Shown here: positions 36,773-44,891 of the stretch, in pieces
Position numbering within the stretch: position 1 is the stretch's first letter
How the letters are laid out: each line of letters opens with the position of its first letter
DNA from: Salinivirga sp035268865
GTDB taxonomy: Bacteria > Bacteroidota > Bacteroidia > Bacteroidales > Salinivirgaceae
Assembly: GCF_035268865.1 (NCBI RefSeq)
Contig: NZ_DATFKB010000104.1
Span: 43,390 to 107,389 of the forward strand
DNA: 64,000 bases
Reading direction: 5' to 3'
The notes under the pieces: model-generated
What the model was told of the DNA's origin: nothing
The model's input: the letters and a program-made list of their open reading frames with translations, nothing else
Database searches by the model: none
Program-made: the position numbers and the translations under genes

Positions 36773-38290
36773 CTATAACCGCCGTAAAATAGTGTCGAAT
36801 CTTTTGTTAGGTCTCACTCCAGAAGGATCATCGGTATATTCAGTTTTTAATCCAACCACAAAAAACATATTTACTTTGCCAATATTTTTCACATTAATTT
36901 CCCCTCTTGGAATGCATTCGAAATAATCTTTCACAAAAGCATGGGTTGTTTCTGAAATATTCACCGAGTTTACAGCACCGCGGGTTTCCATTCTGGATGC
37001 CAGATTTACTGTGTCTCCCCAAATATCGTAAGCAAACTTTTTTTGGCCAACTACTCCGGCAAACACTTCGCCGGAATGTATCCCGATACGACACTCCCAA
37101 ACCGTTTCTTTATTTAGCATGCGAGGCTTATTGTACTCAAAAAGGAATTGCTGTATCTCAAGGGCAGCCATAACTGTATTTACATGATGGCTTTTATTTT
37201 TCATGGGCATTCCGCCGGCACACATATAGGCATCTCCTATGGTCTTGATTTTTTCCAGATAATGTTTTTCTGCTATTGTATCAAATATGGAAAACAATTC
37301 ATCAAGGGTGTGCACAATTTCAGCCGGTTCATGTTTCTTACAAATTTTGGTAAAACCCTTAAAATCGGCAAACATCACAGTTACAGACTTATGTCGTTTA
37401 GGCTTCTTTTTCCCTTTCTTAAGCTGATGAGCCACAACTTCAGGGAAAATATTGTGCAGTAATTCGTCGGTACGTTCTTTTTCACGCGTCAGCTCCTGAT
37501 GTTGCTCGCTCAACTTATCACTTTGCGCTTTAAGCTCATGATTAGCGTCTGTGAGCTCCTCTGTCAATTTCTGTAAAGCGGCACGTTGCTCCTCCATCAG
37601 TATTTCTGAAGTTTTTAGCTCGGTTATATCGGCCTCAATGGCAACGAGCCATTTTATATTGGTTCCATCAAAAACCGGTGAAAGTGTACTTTGCAAATAC
37701 CGGATTTCACCACCTGGTGTATTAATAGAAGATAAATAATCCAAAGACTTTTTAGATTCCTTTAATATGGCAATTTTCTTTTCAATTTCTTTAGTGTGGC
37801 TAAAACCATATAAATTACGGCCGTACTTTTGAATAAAGGCTTGTTTTTTATATCCATATATTTTCTCAAATGCCTTATTCACCCACAATATATCACCCTT
37901 CGCATTAAAAATAATCACAGCATTTTGTATTGCATTGGCCAATTGCATAAGTGACCTATGCGCAAGCGGTGCCTGCATAAGGTACTCGATAAAATGTTGT
38001 ATCTTATCAAACAGGAATTCTTGCCGGGGTGCAGGAGGTAATATTTCGTCGAGCAAACTATCGGGTAAACAATTCTTTACCCCCCAAACAACTGCATTTT
38101 CAGGGAGTACTATATCATCATTACTATTTGCCTTTTCTACGAGAATCATAAGATCCACTTCTTTGTGTAATCCCGGATCAGATGAAACATGTACAAAGTC
38201 AATATAAGGAAATTGCTTACGAAAATCGCCAAGTGCAAGTGTATATGCAGGGTCGAATACAACTACGGTATAAAGTCCATTGGAAATCAT
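36773..38290 (-). CDS. PAS-coiled coil-class III adenylate cyclase
   Basis: 505-residue cytosolic protein. Residues 1-90 have a receiver-like alternation of strands and helices without clear phosphorylation residues; about 112-225 is a PAS domain (AVIIFNAKGDILWVNKAFEKIYGY); about 226-285 a coiled coil ending in the cyclase transducer LLHNIFPEVVAHQLKKG; about 300-485 a class III cyclase domain. Metal Asp309 (FADFKGF) and Asp353 (IGDAYM) are present. The adenine-selecting pair is Lys349 and Asp422, with Asn429 and Arg433 of the transition-state site, so cAMP is the predicted product. The ATG at 38290 is preferred because the TTG at 38329 lies inside the U-tract of an upstream terminator. A long structured leader precedes the gene. 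Confidence 0.88.
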   Translation of the reverse strand: MISNGLYTVVVFDPAYTLALGDFRKQFPYIDFVHVSSDPGLHKEVDLMILVEKANSNDDIVLPENAVVWGVKNCLPDSLLDEILPPAPRQEFLFDKIQHFIEYLMQAPLAHRSLMQLANAIQNAVIIFNAKGDILWVNKAFEKIYGYKKQAFIQKYGRNLYGFSHTKEIEKKIAILKESKKSLDYLSSINTPGGEIRYLQSTLSPVFDGTNIKWLVAIEADITELKTSEILMEEQRAALQKLTEELTDANHELKAQSDKLSEQHQELTREKERTDELLHNIFPEVVAHQLKKGKKKPKRHKSVTVMFADFKGFTKICKKHEPAEIVHTLDELFSIFDTIAEKHYLEKIKTIGDAYMCAGGMPMKNKSHHVNTVMAALEIQQFLFEYNKPRMLNKETVWECRIGIHSGEVFAGVVGQKKFAYDIWGDTVNLASRMETRGAVNSVNISETTHAFVKDYFECIPRGEINVKNIGKVNMFFVVGLKTEYTDDPSGVRPNKRFDTILRRL

Positions 38291-38327
38291 GAACTTTAAA
38301 GATATAAAATATTCTGAATATGGTAGC

Positions 38328-38361
38328 AAAAAAAGGATTCCGGCTGGGGAACCGAAATCCT
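38328..38361 (-). terminator. Intrinsic terminator in the cyclase leader
   Basis: On the minus strand AGGATTTCGG pairs with CCGGAATCCT (10 bp, one G-U), with an 8-nt loop, and runs into TTTTTTT (38334 to 38328). It lies between the promoter-like element and the cyclase ATG, so it should stop transcription before the gene unless disrupted. Confidence 0.82.
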
Positions 38362-38386
38362 GCTAATAATGCGGAAGAAGCAGGAT
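38357..38386 (-). promoter_or_regulatory. Competing antiterminator-like helix
   Basis: On the minus strand ATCCTGCT (38386 to 38379) pairs perfectly with AGCAGGAT (38364 to 38357). The preceding CCG could extend the pairing to CGG across a TT bulge. The 3' arm uses AGGAT of the terminator stem, so the two structures cannot coexist. Confidence 0.5.
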
Positions 38387-38502
38387 CGGGTGTCAATCAG
38401 ATATAGTTTCTCATAGCTGTAAATCTAAATTGATGGCCTATCGGGAAATGTAAAAAATTATTGCAGACAATTGTAATAAGATGATTTTCCCCCGAACCTG
38501 AA

Positions 38503-38524
38503 AATTTACCATGGTTGGTAAATT
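38503..38524 (-). repeat. Perfect inverted repeat in the cyclase leader
   Basis: AATTTACCA and TGGTAAATT form a 9-bp stem with a 4-nt loop. No T-run follows, so it is not a terminator. It may be a protein-binding site or an RNA hairpin; the ATG of a 24-codon frame sits at its loop. Confidence 0.6.
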
Positions 38525-38580
38525 ACATCCAAAGTAACATAGCTGTTAAACGGGTATTACTATTTTACTTTTCATATAAT

Positions 38581-38607
38581 AGACACAAAAAAATAGAATG
38601 GTTGTAA
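38581..38607 (-). promoter_or_regulatory. ECF-type promoter-like element upstream of the cyclase leader
   Basis: On the minus strand TTACAACCATT begins the element and TTTGTGTCT ends it. 24 of 27 positions equal the element upstream of the sigma-factor gene at 42274-42300. The CAACC block and the GTCT block, about 15 nt apart, resemble -35 (AAC core) and -10 (GTC core) boxes of ECF sigma factors. Confidence 0.6.
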
Positions 38608-38623
38608 AAAAAAATAAAGTTTT

Positions 38624-40054
38624 TTATTTTAAAAAGACAGCACCACCTGAAAGCTCATTTTCAGCGACATACCGAACAAAATATGTTCCCTTTTCAATAT
38701 CGCTTGTTTCGATTTCGGCACTATTCTGGCCATGAAGACAGATCTCTTTTAGTAAAGATCCTTTAATATCATAAATCCAGATATTATGCAATGAGTGGTT
38801 GGAACGAATATGAAGCACATCTTTAACGGGCATAGGAGAGAGTATTAATTCATTTTCGTTAAAAGTTACATCTTCTATCCCAACTAAAGGGTTAATCTGG
38901 GTAGTGCCAACTTTGAATTCGGTAGTTACATCCGGATCAAAATCACCATCAAAGCTAACTCTATACGGATACGATACCTTTCCTGGTGATTCTGGCAAAA
39001 CGAAGTAAGTTCCTGATGGTAGATTTTCAAAATCAAATTTACCCTCTTTTACCCTTGCAAAATCAATGGGCTCTTGTGCCTCATCTAAAAGATAAACGGT
39101 TATGGGTAAGGTTATGGTTTCGTCATGATGAATATATCCGTGAATTTCATTGAAACCATGGGGCACAAAGTCAGATTCCAAAGTCACAAGAACCAGGTCT
39201 CTGATCTCATGCCCAATACTGAGCACCTCTGCATCCTGCCAATAATAGGCATTGCCCCAATAGGTAGGCAACAACCTCGGTGAGTAATTGCTAAAACTAA
39301 AATCCGGTACTAATTTTAGAAGGTATTTTGTTTGTGATTCACACCAAAAATGAAACTTCCCCTGGGCATCAGGAACAATTGTATTTATTACACTATTTTG
39401 GTGAGAATCAAACCCTATAAGCCAAATAAATGCATTAGACAGGTAATTATCATTGGTTTCAATACAGCCTCTGACATAGCTTTGTGGTCCGACCAATACC
39501 TCTTTGGTAGTAGTATCGATACAACCCAAAGGATTTTGCATGATCAGGCTTACACTATAAACGCCCTGCTCCTCAAATCGATGTTCTGGTTCACTACTTG
39601 TACTTGTTTCTCCATCGCCGAAATGCCATTTGTAAGTACTAAATTCATTGGTTTGACTAATTGGAGTAAATGAAAAATTATATTCCGATTGTGGCCTGAC
39701 GATAAACTTAGAATCACAAGCTATTGGAGCCAGGTTATGGCATATCCTAAAATCGACCTCAAAAACAGTATGCTTTTCCAGATTTACAGAATCTGTGTAA
39801 GTTTCCCAAAACCCACAAAAACCAACTGTTTTAATATACAGCAAATCTTTCTCACTATTCAATTCAAAATAGTAATTCCCGGCTTCATCGGTTGTAGTTT
39901 TATCTAAAAAACCAGTTTCATCATATAAATACACAGGATGATCCTGAATCGGATCGCCCTGCATTTTTGATACATCACCTCTAATTTCCACTTGCGCAAT
40001 GGAAATCAGCCTCAATAGCATCAAGAAAACCAATATAACACCCCGAAAAACCAT
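38624..40054 (-). CDS. PKD-domain secreted protein with T9SS sorting domain
   Basis: 476-residue extracellular protein. Signal peptide (about residues 1-20, ending ISIAQ), then a carboxypeptidase-regulatory-like beta-sandwich (VEIRGDVSKMQGDPIQDHPVYLYD), a PKD domain (STYKWHFGDGETSTSSEPEHRFEEQGVYSVSL), further beta-sandwich repeats, and a C-terminal T9SS type A sorting domain (LILSPMPVKDVLHIRSNHS ... GTYFVRYVAENELSGG). No catalytic residues are evident; an adhesive or structural surface role is inferred. It lies 9 bp behind the beta-barrel gene. An AT-only hairpin overlaps its stop codon and is at best a weak terminator. Confidence 0.85.
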   Translation of the reverse strand: MVFRGVILVFLMLLRLISIAQVEIRGDVSKMQGDPIQDHPVYLYDETGFLDKTTTDEAGNYYFELNSEKDLLYIKTVGFCGFWETYTDSVNLEKHTVFEVDFRICHNLAPIACDSKFIVRPQSEYNFSFTPISQTNEFSTYKWHFGDGETSTSSEPEHRFEEQGVYSVSLIMQNPLGCIDTTTKEVLVGPQSYVRGCIETNDNYLSNAFIWLIGFDSHQNSVINTIVPDAQGKFHFWCESQTKYLLKLVPDFSFSNYSPRLLPTYWGNAYYWQDAEVLSIGHEIRDLVLVTLESDFVPHGFNEIHGYIHHDETITLPITVYLLDEAQEPIDFARVKEGKFDFENLPSGTYFVLPESPGKVSYPYRVSFDGDFDPDVTTEFKVGTTQINPLVGIEDVTFNENELILSPMPVKDVLHIRSNHSLHNIWIYDIKGSLLKEICLHGQNSAEIETSDIEKGTYFVRYVAENELSGGAVFLK

Positions 40055-40063
40055 TCTCCTAAG

Positions 40064-41095
40064 TTAGTAAAAAATATAACCCAAAGCAACTCCAAAACGT
40101 AAATTCCTGCGCGCAACTATCTGATCATTACGGTATATACTAAATAACGAATATCGTATGCCTGGGCTAAATGTAATGGCTTTTGATGAACTTATGTTGT
40201 ATTTTAGCCGAAACCTCAAAGCGGCATCAAAATTTACACGGTGAAAATATTTGTCATCGAGTTGTTTTAAAAAATGAGACCTATTAATAACTTTTCCCCT
40301 AACCCTGGCAAGCCAGGTTAAATAAAATCCAGACTCCAGAGCCAATTCAAAAGGTCGAAAAATGAAATTATAACCAAACAAGAATGGCATTTCCAGATAA
40401 AAATATCTATTCGTAAAATGGAGAGATTTATTGACACTACTGGTATCGTAATCCACTTGCCTCACAGTATCATAAATGGTCATATTAAAAGTATCGACAT
40501 GCATTACATACACAGTATCAGGCAATTGATCGGTATCAAGAAAGTAGGCAGTATCAATTATTACCGAATCGTATGTAGAAGGAATATGGCTTATGGTACT
40601 ATCTAATTCTGATATTTTATACGCACCATCAATTTCGGTTCTAAAATAGCTCATATTGAGCCCTGAACGCACATAAAAATTTTCATAAGGAATAAAGGCA
40701 TTCACATAAGCTCCAAAGCCTGTTGTATTCTGATAAGACTCCTTTTTATTAAGTAAGGACTTATTTACAAAGCTATTATTAAAATAATATGAAATTCCGG
40801 TTTCGATCCAGGGTTGGTATGTAAAAGGTGCTTCAATTTTAGTTGCGGGAAGCACAAACCTGGGAGGATCAGTTAGTAATGACATCAACCCTGCTTTCCG
40901 AGCAGGTAACCTGTCAGTCAACCACAAGGTATCGTAAATAATAATTTTGCGATAAACTTGTGATTTATTGTCTACAATTGTGTCAAAATAAACGGTATCA
41001 GACCTAATAGAGAGATTTTGCTGCGAATAGGCCATATTTGCAAGCAATGCAGTACCAACCAATATAAAGCTTATCTTTCCCCGTCCGTTGAACAT
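40064..41095 (-). CDS. Predicted outer-membrane beta-barrel protein
   Basis: 343-residue protein with a signal peptide (about residues 1-24, ending AYSQ). After an extended Thr/Val/Asp-rich segment (SDTVYFDTIVDNKSQVYRK) come alternating hydrophobic strands typical of a beta-barrel (WIETGISYYFNN, NFYVRSGLNMSYFR, YFYLEMPFLFGYNFIF, ALESGFYLTWLARV). The C-terminus ends FGVALGYIFY, with the terminal aromatic used for outer-membrane insertion. A large loop around residues 170-215 is rich in DTVY/DTVR motifs. It is downstream of the membrane-linked sigma gene (113-bp gap) and 9 bp upstream of the PKD/T9SS gene, suggesting one envelope unit. No named family recognised. Confidence 0.7.
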   Translation of the reverse strand: MFNGRGKISFILVGTALLANMAYSQQNLSIRSDTVYFDTIVDNKSQVYRKIIIYDTLWLTDRLPARKAGLMSLLTDPPRFVLPATKIEAPFTYQPWIETGISYYFNNSFVNKSLLNKKESYQNTTGFGAYVNAFIPYENFYVRSGLNMSYFRTEIDGAYKISELDSTISHIPSTYDSVIIDTAYFLDTDQLPDTVYVMHVDTFNMTIYDTVRQVDYDTSSVNKSLHFTNRYFYLEMPFLFGYNFIFRPFELALESGFYLTWLARVRGKVINRSHFLKQLDDKYFHRVNFDAALRFRLKYNISSSKAITFSPGIRYSLFSIYRNDQIVARRNLRFGVALGYIFY

Positions 41096-41208
41096 AAATC
41101 CCCTGATTAAAAAGCAACTAAATTAAGTTTCTTTTTTCTATTCAGAGAATAACAAGCCAATTTTTTATAAAAAAGCAGATAGATTTACTGACGAATAGAA
41201 ACTAAAAT

Positions 41209-42255
41209 TTATTTCAGGGAATCAACAACTCTTACATGTTCATAAATAGTTACAGTATCAACAGATTCCTTTGCTGGTATTGGTGTGTTAACCTGCACGG
41301 GACGCCCTTCAAACTGATCAACAGGAGCCTGCATAAAACTATCCAGGTCAATTGGATTTAACACGGGATGCATGCGTGGGTTAATTGTTTCGATTTGCTG
41401 CTCTTTGGTAACTTCTGTCTCCGGAAGTAGCATAAAAGTGATAGCTGAAGTACCCAAAACAAAAGCACTTGTATAGGTTATGAGGTGGGCTTTTATATGG
41501 CTAAGCGCACTATTCATAATATTTACTGAAGTTGATATTGTATTTACTCCGGCAGAAGATTTCCCGGCAATTGCAGTCATATCCATCGGAGGTGGCGTCA
41601 TATTAGCCTTATCAATATTTCCTTTCACATATTTATCCACGTACGAATATCGCGCTCCCGGTATTAAAAAGGAAAATATAGATAGTTTCTTTATGTTTTT
41701 TCTTTTCATTTCAGCGTATCTCATTAACTGTTTATGTAATAATACCCTGGCTCTTTTAAGTTGCGTTTTTGAGGTACTTGAAGAAATCTCGAGCTCTTCG
41801 GCAATTTCTTTATGTTTTTTCTTTTCAAAAACATAAAGATTAAATACTGCTCTTGCTTTAACAGGCAATTCCTGCAGACATTTAAACACATCTTCATGCG
41901 ACAATTCTGCATCGAGCATCAACTTACGTTCTTCAGATAAATCCTCGTAGTCTACTTCAATCTCCTGCTCATTTATATCATCAAAAGTCTCGTGGTAATC
42001 AGGTGTGAACCTGTTGGTGCGCAATTTATTTATAGCCACACTCACCACAATTCTTTTTAACCATCCTTCAAAAGAACCTTTACCTTTATATTGCGGAAGC
42101 CGTTCAAATATCCGAATAAAACTATCGTGTAATAAGTCTTCTGCTTCGGCATATGAACTGCTATAGCGCAAACATATCTTAAAAAGCACAGGCGCGTAAT
42201 CAGTATAAATTTCTTGCAAATTGTAATTCACAGCAATAATATTTTTTACTTTCAC
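41209..42255 (-). CDS. ECF-like sigma-70 factor with C-terminal membrane segment
   Basis: 348 residues, about twice the size of an ordinary ECF sigma factor. Residues about 10-82 form sigma region 2 (YSSSYAEAEDLLHDSFIRIFERL, SFEGWLKRIVVSVAINKLR). Residues about 120-180 form region 4 (LQELPVKARAVFNLYVFEKK, HKEIAEELEISSSTSKTQLKRAR). A basic linker follows, then one strong hydrophobic helix at about 257-277 and a 70-residue tail ending DTVTIYEHVRVVDSLK, predicted periplasmic. Start codons are GTG, at 42255 or at 42231; no ATG is available. The promoter-like element just upstream is shared with the cyclase leader, suggesting autoregulation. The membrane part may replace a separate anti-sigma factor; this is inference. 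Confidence 0.85.
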   Translation of the reverse strand: MKVKNIIAVNYNLQEIYTDYAPVLFKICLRYSSSYAEAEDLLHDSFIRIFERLPQYKGKGSFEGWLKRIVVSVAINKLRTNRFTPDYHETFDDINEQEIEVDYEDLSEERKLMLDAELSHEDVFKCLQELPVKARAVFNLYVFEKKKHKEIAEELEISSSTSKTQLKRARVLLHKQLMRYAEMKRKNIKKLSIFSFLIPGARYSYVDKYVKGNIDKANMTPPPMDMTAIAGKSSAGVNTISTSVNIMNSALSHIKAHLITYTSAFVLGTSAITFMLLPETEVTKEQQIETINPRMHPVLNPIDLDSFMQAPVDQFEGRPVQVNTPIPAKESVDTVTIYEHVRVVDSLK

Positions 42256-42273
42256 GCGCTCACTCTATAGTAG

Positions 42274-42300
42274 AGACACGAAAAAGTAAAATGGTTGTAA
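42274..42300 (-). promoter_or_regulatory. ECF-type promoter-like element upstream of the sigma-factor gene
   Basis: On the minus strand the element runs from TTACAACCATT to TTCGTGTCT and ends 18 nt before the GTG at 42255. It shares 24 of 27 positions with 38581-38607. A short leader and position directly before a sigma gene fit positive autoregulation. Confidence 0.6.
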
Positions 42301-42312
42301 CTAAAATGTGTA

Positions 42313-43044
42313 TTATTTCTGGTTTTTTATAATTGCCGCATTTCTCCCTGTTTGAATACCCTCTCTCCTGGCAGAATAAAAAACATCATGAAGCATAAAG
42401 GTACACATTTTTGCTTGTTCTATTGAAATATCGGCCACCCCCATATAAGCTAACTGCATATAATTGGCTTTCCACAAATTGAGCAAATATTTACCGTTTG
42501 TGTATGGCTTAAAGAATAAATCTACATTATGTCCTGCTTTAAAAAATGCATCAAACACATCAGCACCTACTTCATAAACTTCTGGTGAAATTGACGGACC
42601 AATTCCCACGGACAATTCATGTGGTTTGGTTCCAAAATTCACCTGCATGGCCCGTATGGTTTTTTCTACAATCCGTGCATTTGTACCGCGCCACCCTGCA
42701 TGCACAGCACCAATTGCTTTCTTCGCCCTGTCAAACAGCAGAATGGGTACACAATCCGCAGTCACAACACCCAGAGCAAAATTTAATTCGTTTGTAATAA
42801 GCGCATCTGTATTGCTAAATGAATGATCGAGATTGCCACTTGTGACAACTCCAACATTGGAGGTATGGTTTTGGTCAGGAAAAACCAGATGTTCAGAAGG
42901 AATATCTAAACAAGCGGCGATTGTATTGCGGTTGCCCTCACCATTTACCTTATGCATATCAAAAGGTTTTTTTGTAAGTAATGTGATAGTCGCCATACCA
43001 GGAAACTCATAAACTGATATATCATGAATAGTATTTTTTCTCAT
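42313..43044 (-). CDS. pgeF: Peptidoglycan editing factor / multicopper-type purine nucleoside phosphorylase family
   Basis: 243-residue YfiH/PgeF (DUF152) protein. Family blocks: FPDQNHTSNVGVV with the His ligand, GVVTADCVPILLFDRAKKAIGAVHAGWRGTNA with Cys and His of the metal site, and VGIGPSISPEVYEVG. Members act on adenosine and other purine nucleosides, and in E. coli correct L-Ser misincorporation in peptidoglycan precursors. It is co-directional with the MBL gene (10-bp gap). Confidence 0.92.
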   Translation of the reverse strand: MRKNTIHDISVYEFPGMATITLLTKKPFDMHKVNGEGNRNTIAACLDIPSEHLVFPDQNHTSNVGVVTSGNLDHSFSNTDALITNELNFALGVVTADCVPILLFDRAKKAIGAVHAGWRGTNARIVEKTIRAMQVNFGTKPHELSVGIGPSISPEVYEVGADVFDAFFKAGHNVDLFFKPYTNGKYLLNLWKANYMQLAYMGVADISIEQAKMCTFMLHDVFYSARREGIQTGRNAAIIKNQK

Positions 43045-43054
43045 AACAATTAGT

Positions 43055-43816
43055 TTAAATACTCATAGAAAGACCATCATATGCGGGTCCGATATGAGCT
43101 GGAAGTTTCGAATTAACATTAGCATGCAGACCTAAATGATGGCTGATATGTATAAATCGGGTTTGTTCAGGCTTTAATTTATTTGCGACATCTAAGGCCT
43201 GCTCTAAATTAAAATGAGAGATATGTTCTCTGATTCGTAAAGCATCAATAATAAGTAACTTAAGACCTGTTAATTTCTGAATGCTTTCAGGAGGAATTTC
43301 ACTTACATCTGTTAAAAAAGCTACGTCATCTATACGAAAGCCCAACACAGGCAACTTATAGTGATACAGACGGATAGGCTCTATCTCAAATGCGCCTATT
43401 CGTATTTTACCCTGGTTTATTTCATGTAAAACGAGCTCCGGTGTTCCGGGGTATTTTTTATCGGCAAATACATATGGATATTGCCTTTTAAGCACATTAA
43501 TCACACGATTTTCGGCCCAAATATCAACCGCTTTTTTCGACATGAAGTTAAAAGATCGCAAATCGTCTAATCCGGCAATATGGTCGTTGTGTTCATGGGT
43601 GAGTAAAACCCCGGACAGGCTTTTAACATTGCTTGCCAACATCTGCTGTCTGAAGTCAGGTCCGGTATCAATCACAAGCCGGTCTTTTCCTTTCTCGAGC
43701 ATCAATGCTGTCCTTAAGCGTTTGTCACGCGGGTCACCCGAGCTACAAACTTCACAATTGCAGCCAATTACGGGTATCCCCTGTGATGTACCGGTTCCTA
43801 AAAATGTTACTTGCAA
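43055..43816 (-). CDS. MBL-fold metallo-hydrolase (PhnP-like)
   Basis: 253-residue metallo-beta-lactamase-fold phosphodiesterase-like protein. The N-terminus QVTFLGTGTSQGIPVIGCNCEVC is typical and decides the start: a TTG at 43816, since there is no ATG near it. THEHNDHIAGLDDLRSFNF holds the dinuclear metal site, with FLTDVSEIP and HISHHLGLH completing it. The CNCEVC cysteines match the extra zinc site of PhnP-like proteins. No phosphonate genes are nearby, so the substrate is unknown. It is 6 bp behind the transporter gene. Confidence 0.88.
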   Translation of the reverse strand: MQVTFLGTGTSQGIPVIGCNCEVCSSGDPRDKRLRTALMLEKGKDRLVIDTGPDFRQQMLASNVKSLSGVLLTHEHNDHIAGLDDLRSFNFMSKKAVDIWAENRVINVLKRQYPYVFADKKYPGTPELVLHEINQGKIRIGAFEIEPIRLYHYKLPVLGFRIDDVAFLTDVSEIPPESIQKLTGLKLLIIDALRIREHISHFNLEQALDVANKLKPEQTRFIHISHHLGLHANVNSKLPAHIGPAYDGLSMSI

Positions 43817-43822
43817 AACGTT

Positions 43823-44725
43823 CTATTTTAAACTCAAATATATAAGATACACCAAAACCATTATTGCCATCACTGCGGATGGTATTGCTGCCTCTTTCCC
43901 AAATAAAGCAAGAGAAGTAGTGGCAGTAAAACCACTACTTTTTATAGTAAGCAACAAATTTTGGCTTACCTCTGTTTTGGAATCTACCCAATGAAATTTT
44001 CTGTTTAACTTATCATAAATATAACCCAACACGAATGTAAGTGCAAAAAGCAACAAAATACTTTTCAATAATACATCGGAAAATTCATAAAACACATGGC
44101 GGTTTAAACCGACTGCCACAAAAATTATAAAAGCAAACCCCCAGTCAGTAATCCGCCCCCTACTTTTTTCCACATAAGGTTTAATTGGTTTTATAAGAAG
44201 TAATCGTGACAAAATAAGTGGCACAACTATAATTTTGGTTAGGAAAATCAGAATATCAGTGCGCTGTAACGAACTTTCAGTTGGAAAAAGATCGAACACC
44301 CAGGGCAAAATAAGCACTGCTGCGATGTATGAACCAAGTGTAGCTAAAATAGTATAATTACTGTTACCATGTAAAATTTGTGAAAAAGGAATAACTGCAA
44401 TCCCCGGTGGAGAAAAAGCTATAACTACAAAACCCATAAAATAAGGTCCGACCGGGAAAAGCAACCAGGCCAGTAAAATAGCCATGGCAGAAAACACCAC
44501 ATAATTGAATAAAATTCCTGCACCAAAAATCTTAAGTGTATTACTGAAAGGCACTAATGATTTAAAAGAAATTCCGGTGGTTGACACCAGCATTACCAAT
44601 GCAAGCACCCAAATTGTATAGGGCTCTAATGGTTCGGCTAAATTTCCAAATAGCATTCCCGCAACCACGGCCATAACGAGAATTGTATTCCGATTCCTGA
44701 TTATTTTTTGCACCAAATACATCAT
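43823..44725 (-). CDS. BASS-family (bile acid:Na+ symporter-like) membrane transporter
   Basis: 300-residue protein with about nine membrane helices. Visible: ILVMAVVAGMLFGNL near the N-terminus, LVMLVSTTGISFKSL, and the FSPPGIAVIPFSQILHGN segment that resembles the discontinuous helix/sodium site of the BASS/ACR3 superfamily; a second FTATTSLALFGKEAAIPSAVM block lies near the C-terminus. The substrate is unknown. It heads a three-gene minus-strand unit with the MBL and pgeF genes. Confidence 0.78.
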   Translation of the reverse strand: MMYLVQKIIRNRNTILVMAVVAGMLFGNLAEPLEPYTIWVLALVMLVSTTGISFKSLVPFSNTLKIFGAGILFNYVVFSAMAILLAWLLFPVGPYFMGFVVIAFSPPGIAVIPFSQILHGNSNYTILATLGSYIAAVLILPWVFDLFPTESSLQRTDILIFLTKIIVVPLILSRLLLIKPIKPYVEKSRGRITDWGFAFIIFVAVGLNRHVFYEFSDVLLKSILLLFALTFVLGYIYDKLNRKFHWVDSKTEVSQNLLLTIKSSGFTATTSLALFGKEAAIPSAVMAIMVLVYLIYLSLK

Positions 44726-44826
44726 TAAATGCTATTTGAAGGGTAAAAATTAATGGAGACAAATGTAGCAAAACATCAAACTATAACCAACAAACACTAT
44801 AACTGAAGGCGAAATAAAGAAAGGTA

Positions 44827-44857
44827 TTGTGGCATTACCAGAAAAAGTGTACCTTTG
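44827..44857 (+). promoter_or_regulatory. Bacteroidota-type promoter of the methylase-adenosine deaminase unit
   Basis: TTG at 44827-44829, a 20-nt spacer and TACCTTTG at 44850-44857 fit TTG/N19-21/TAnnTTTG exactly. Transcription would begin near 44864, about 28 nt before the ATG at 44892. Confidence 0.65.
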
Positions 44858-44891
44858 CTCAATTTTATCATAAAAATTTGTAGATGCTTAT

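Larger units (their letters stand above)
38291..38573 (-). ncRNA. Structured leader RNA (or small RNA) upstream of the cyclase gene
   Basis: The stretch between the PKD protein gene and the cyclase gene (about 330 nt) holds, in the minus-strand direction, a promoter-like element (38607 to 38581), a 9-bp hairpin (38524 to 38503), a helix at 38386 to 38357 and an intrinsic terminator (38361 to 38328) ending 38 nt before the cyclase ATG. The last two helices share bases and exclude each other. This is the layout of an attenuator, or of a roughly 245-nt small RNA with its own terminator. A 24-codon frame (38512 to 38438) begins at the loop-stem junction of the first hairpin and could be a leader peptide. 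No known riboswitch consensus was recognised. The start near 38573 is inferred from the promoter spacing. Confidence 0.5.

Noticed and set aside
38291..38329. TTG start of the cyclase gene at 38329
   Set aside because: It lies in the U-tract of an intrinsic terminator, and the ATG at 38290 gives a normal N-terminus.
38608..38640. AT-only hairpin followed by T residues at the end of the PKD protein gene
   Set aside because: The stem is made only of A-T pairs and overlaps the stop codon; too weak to list as a terminator.
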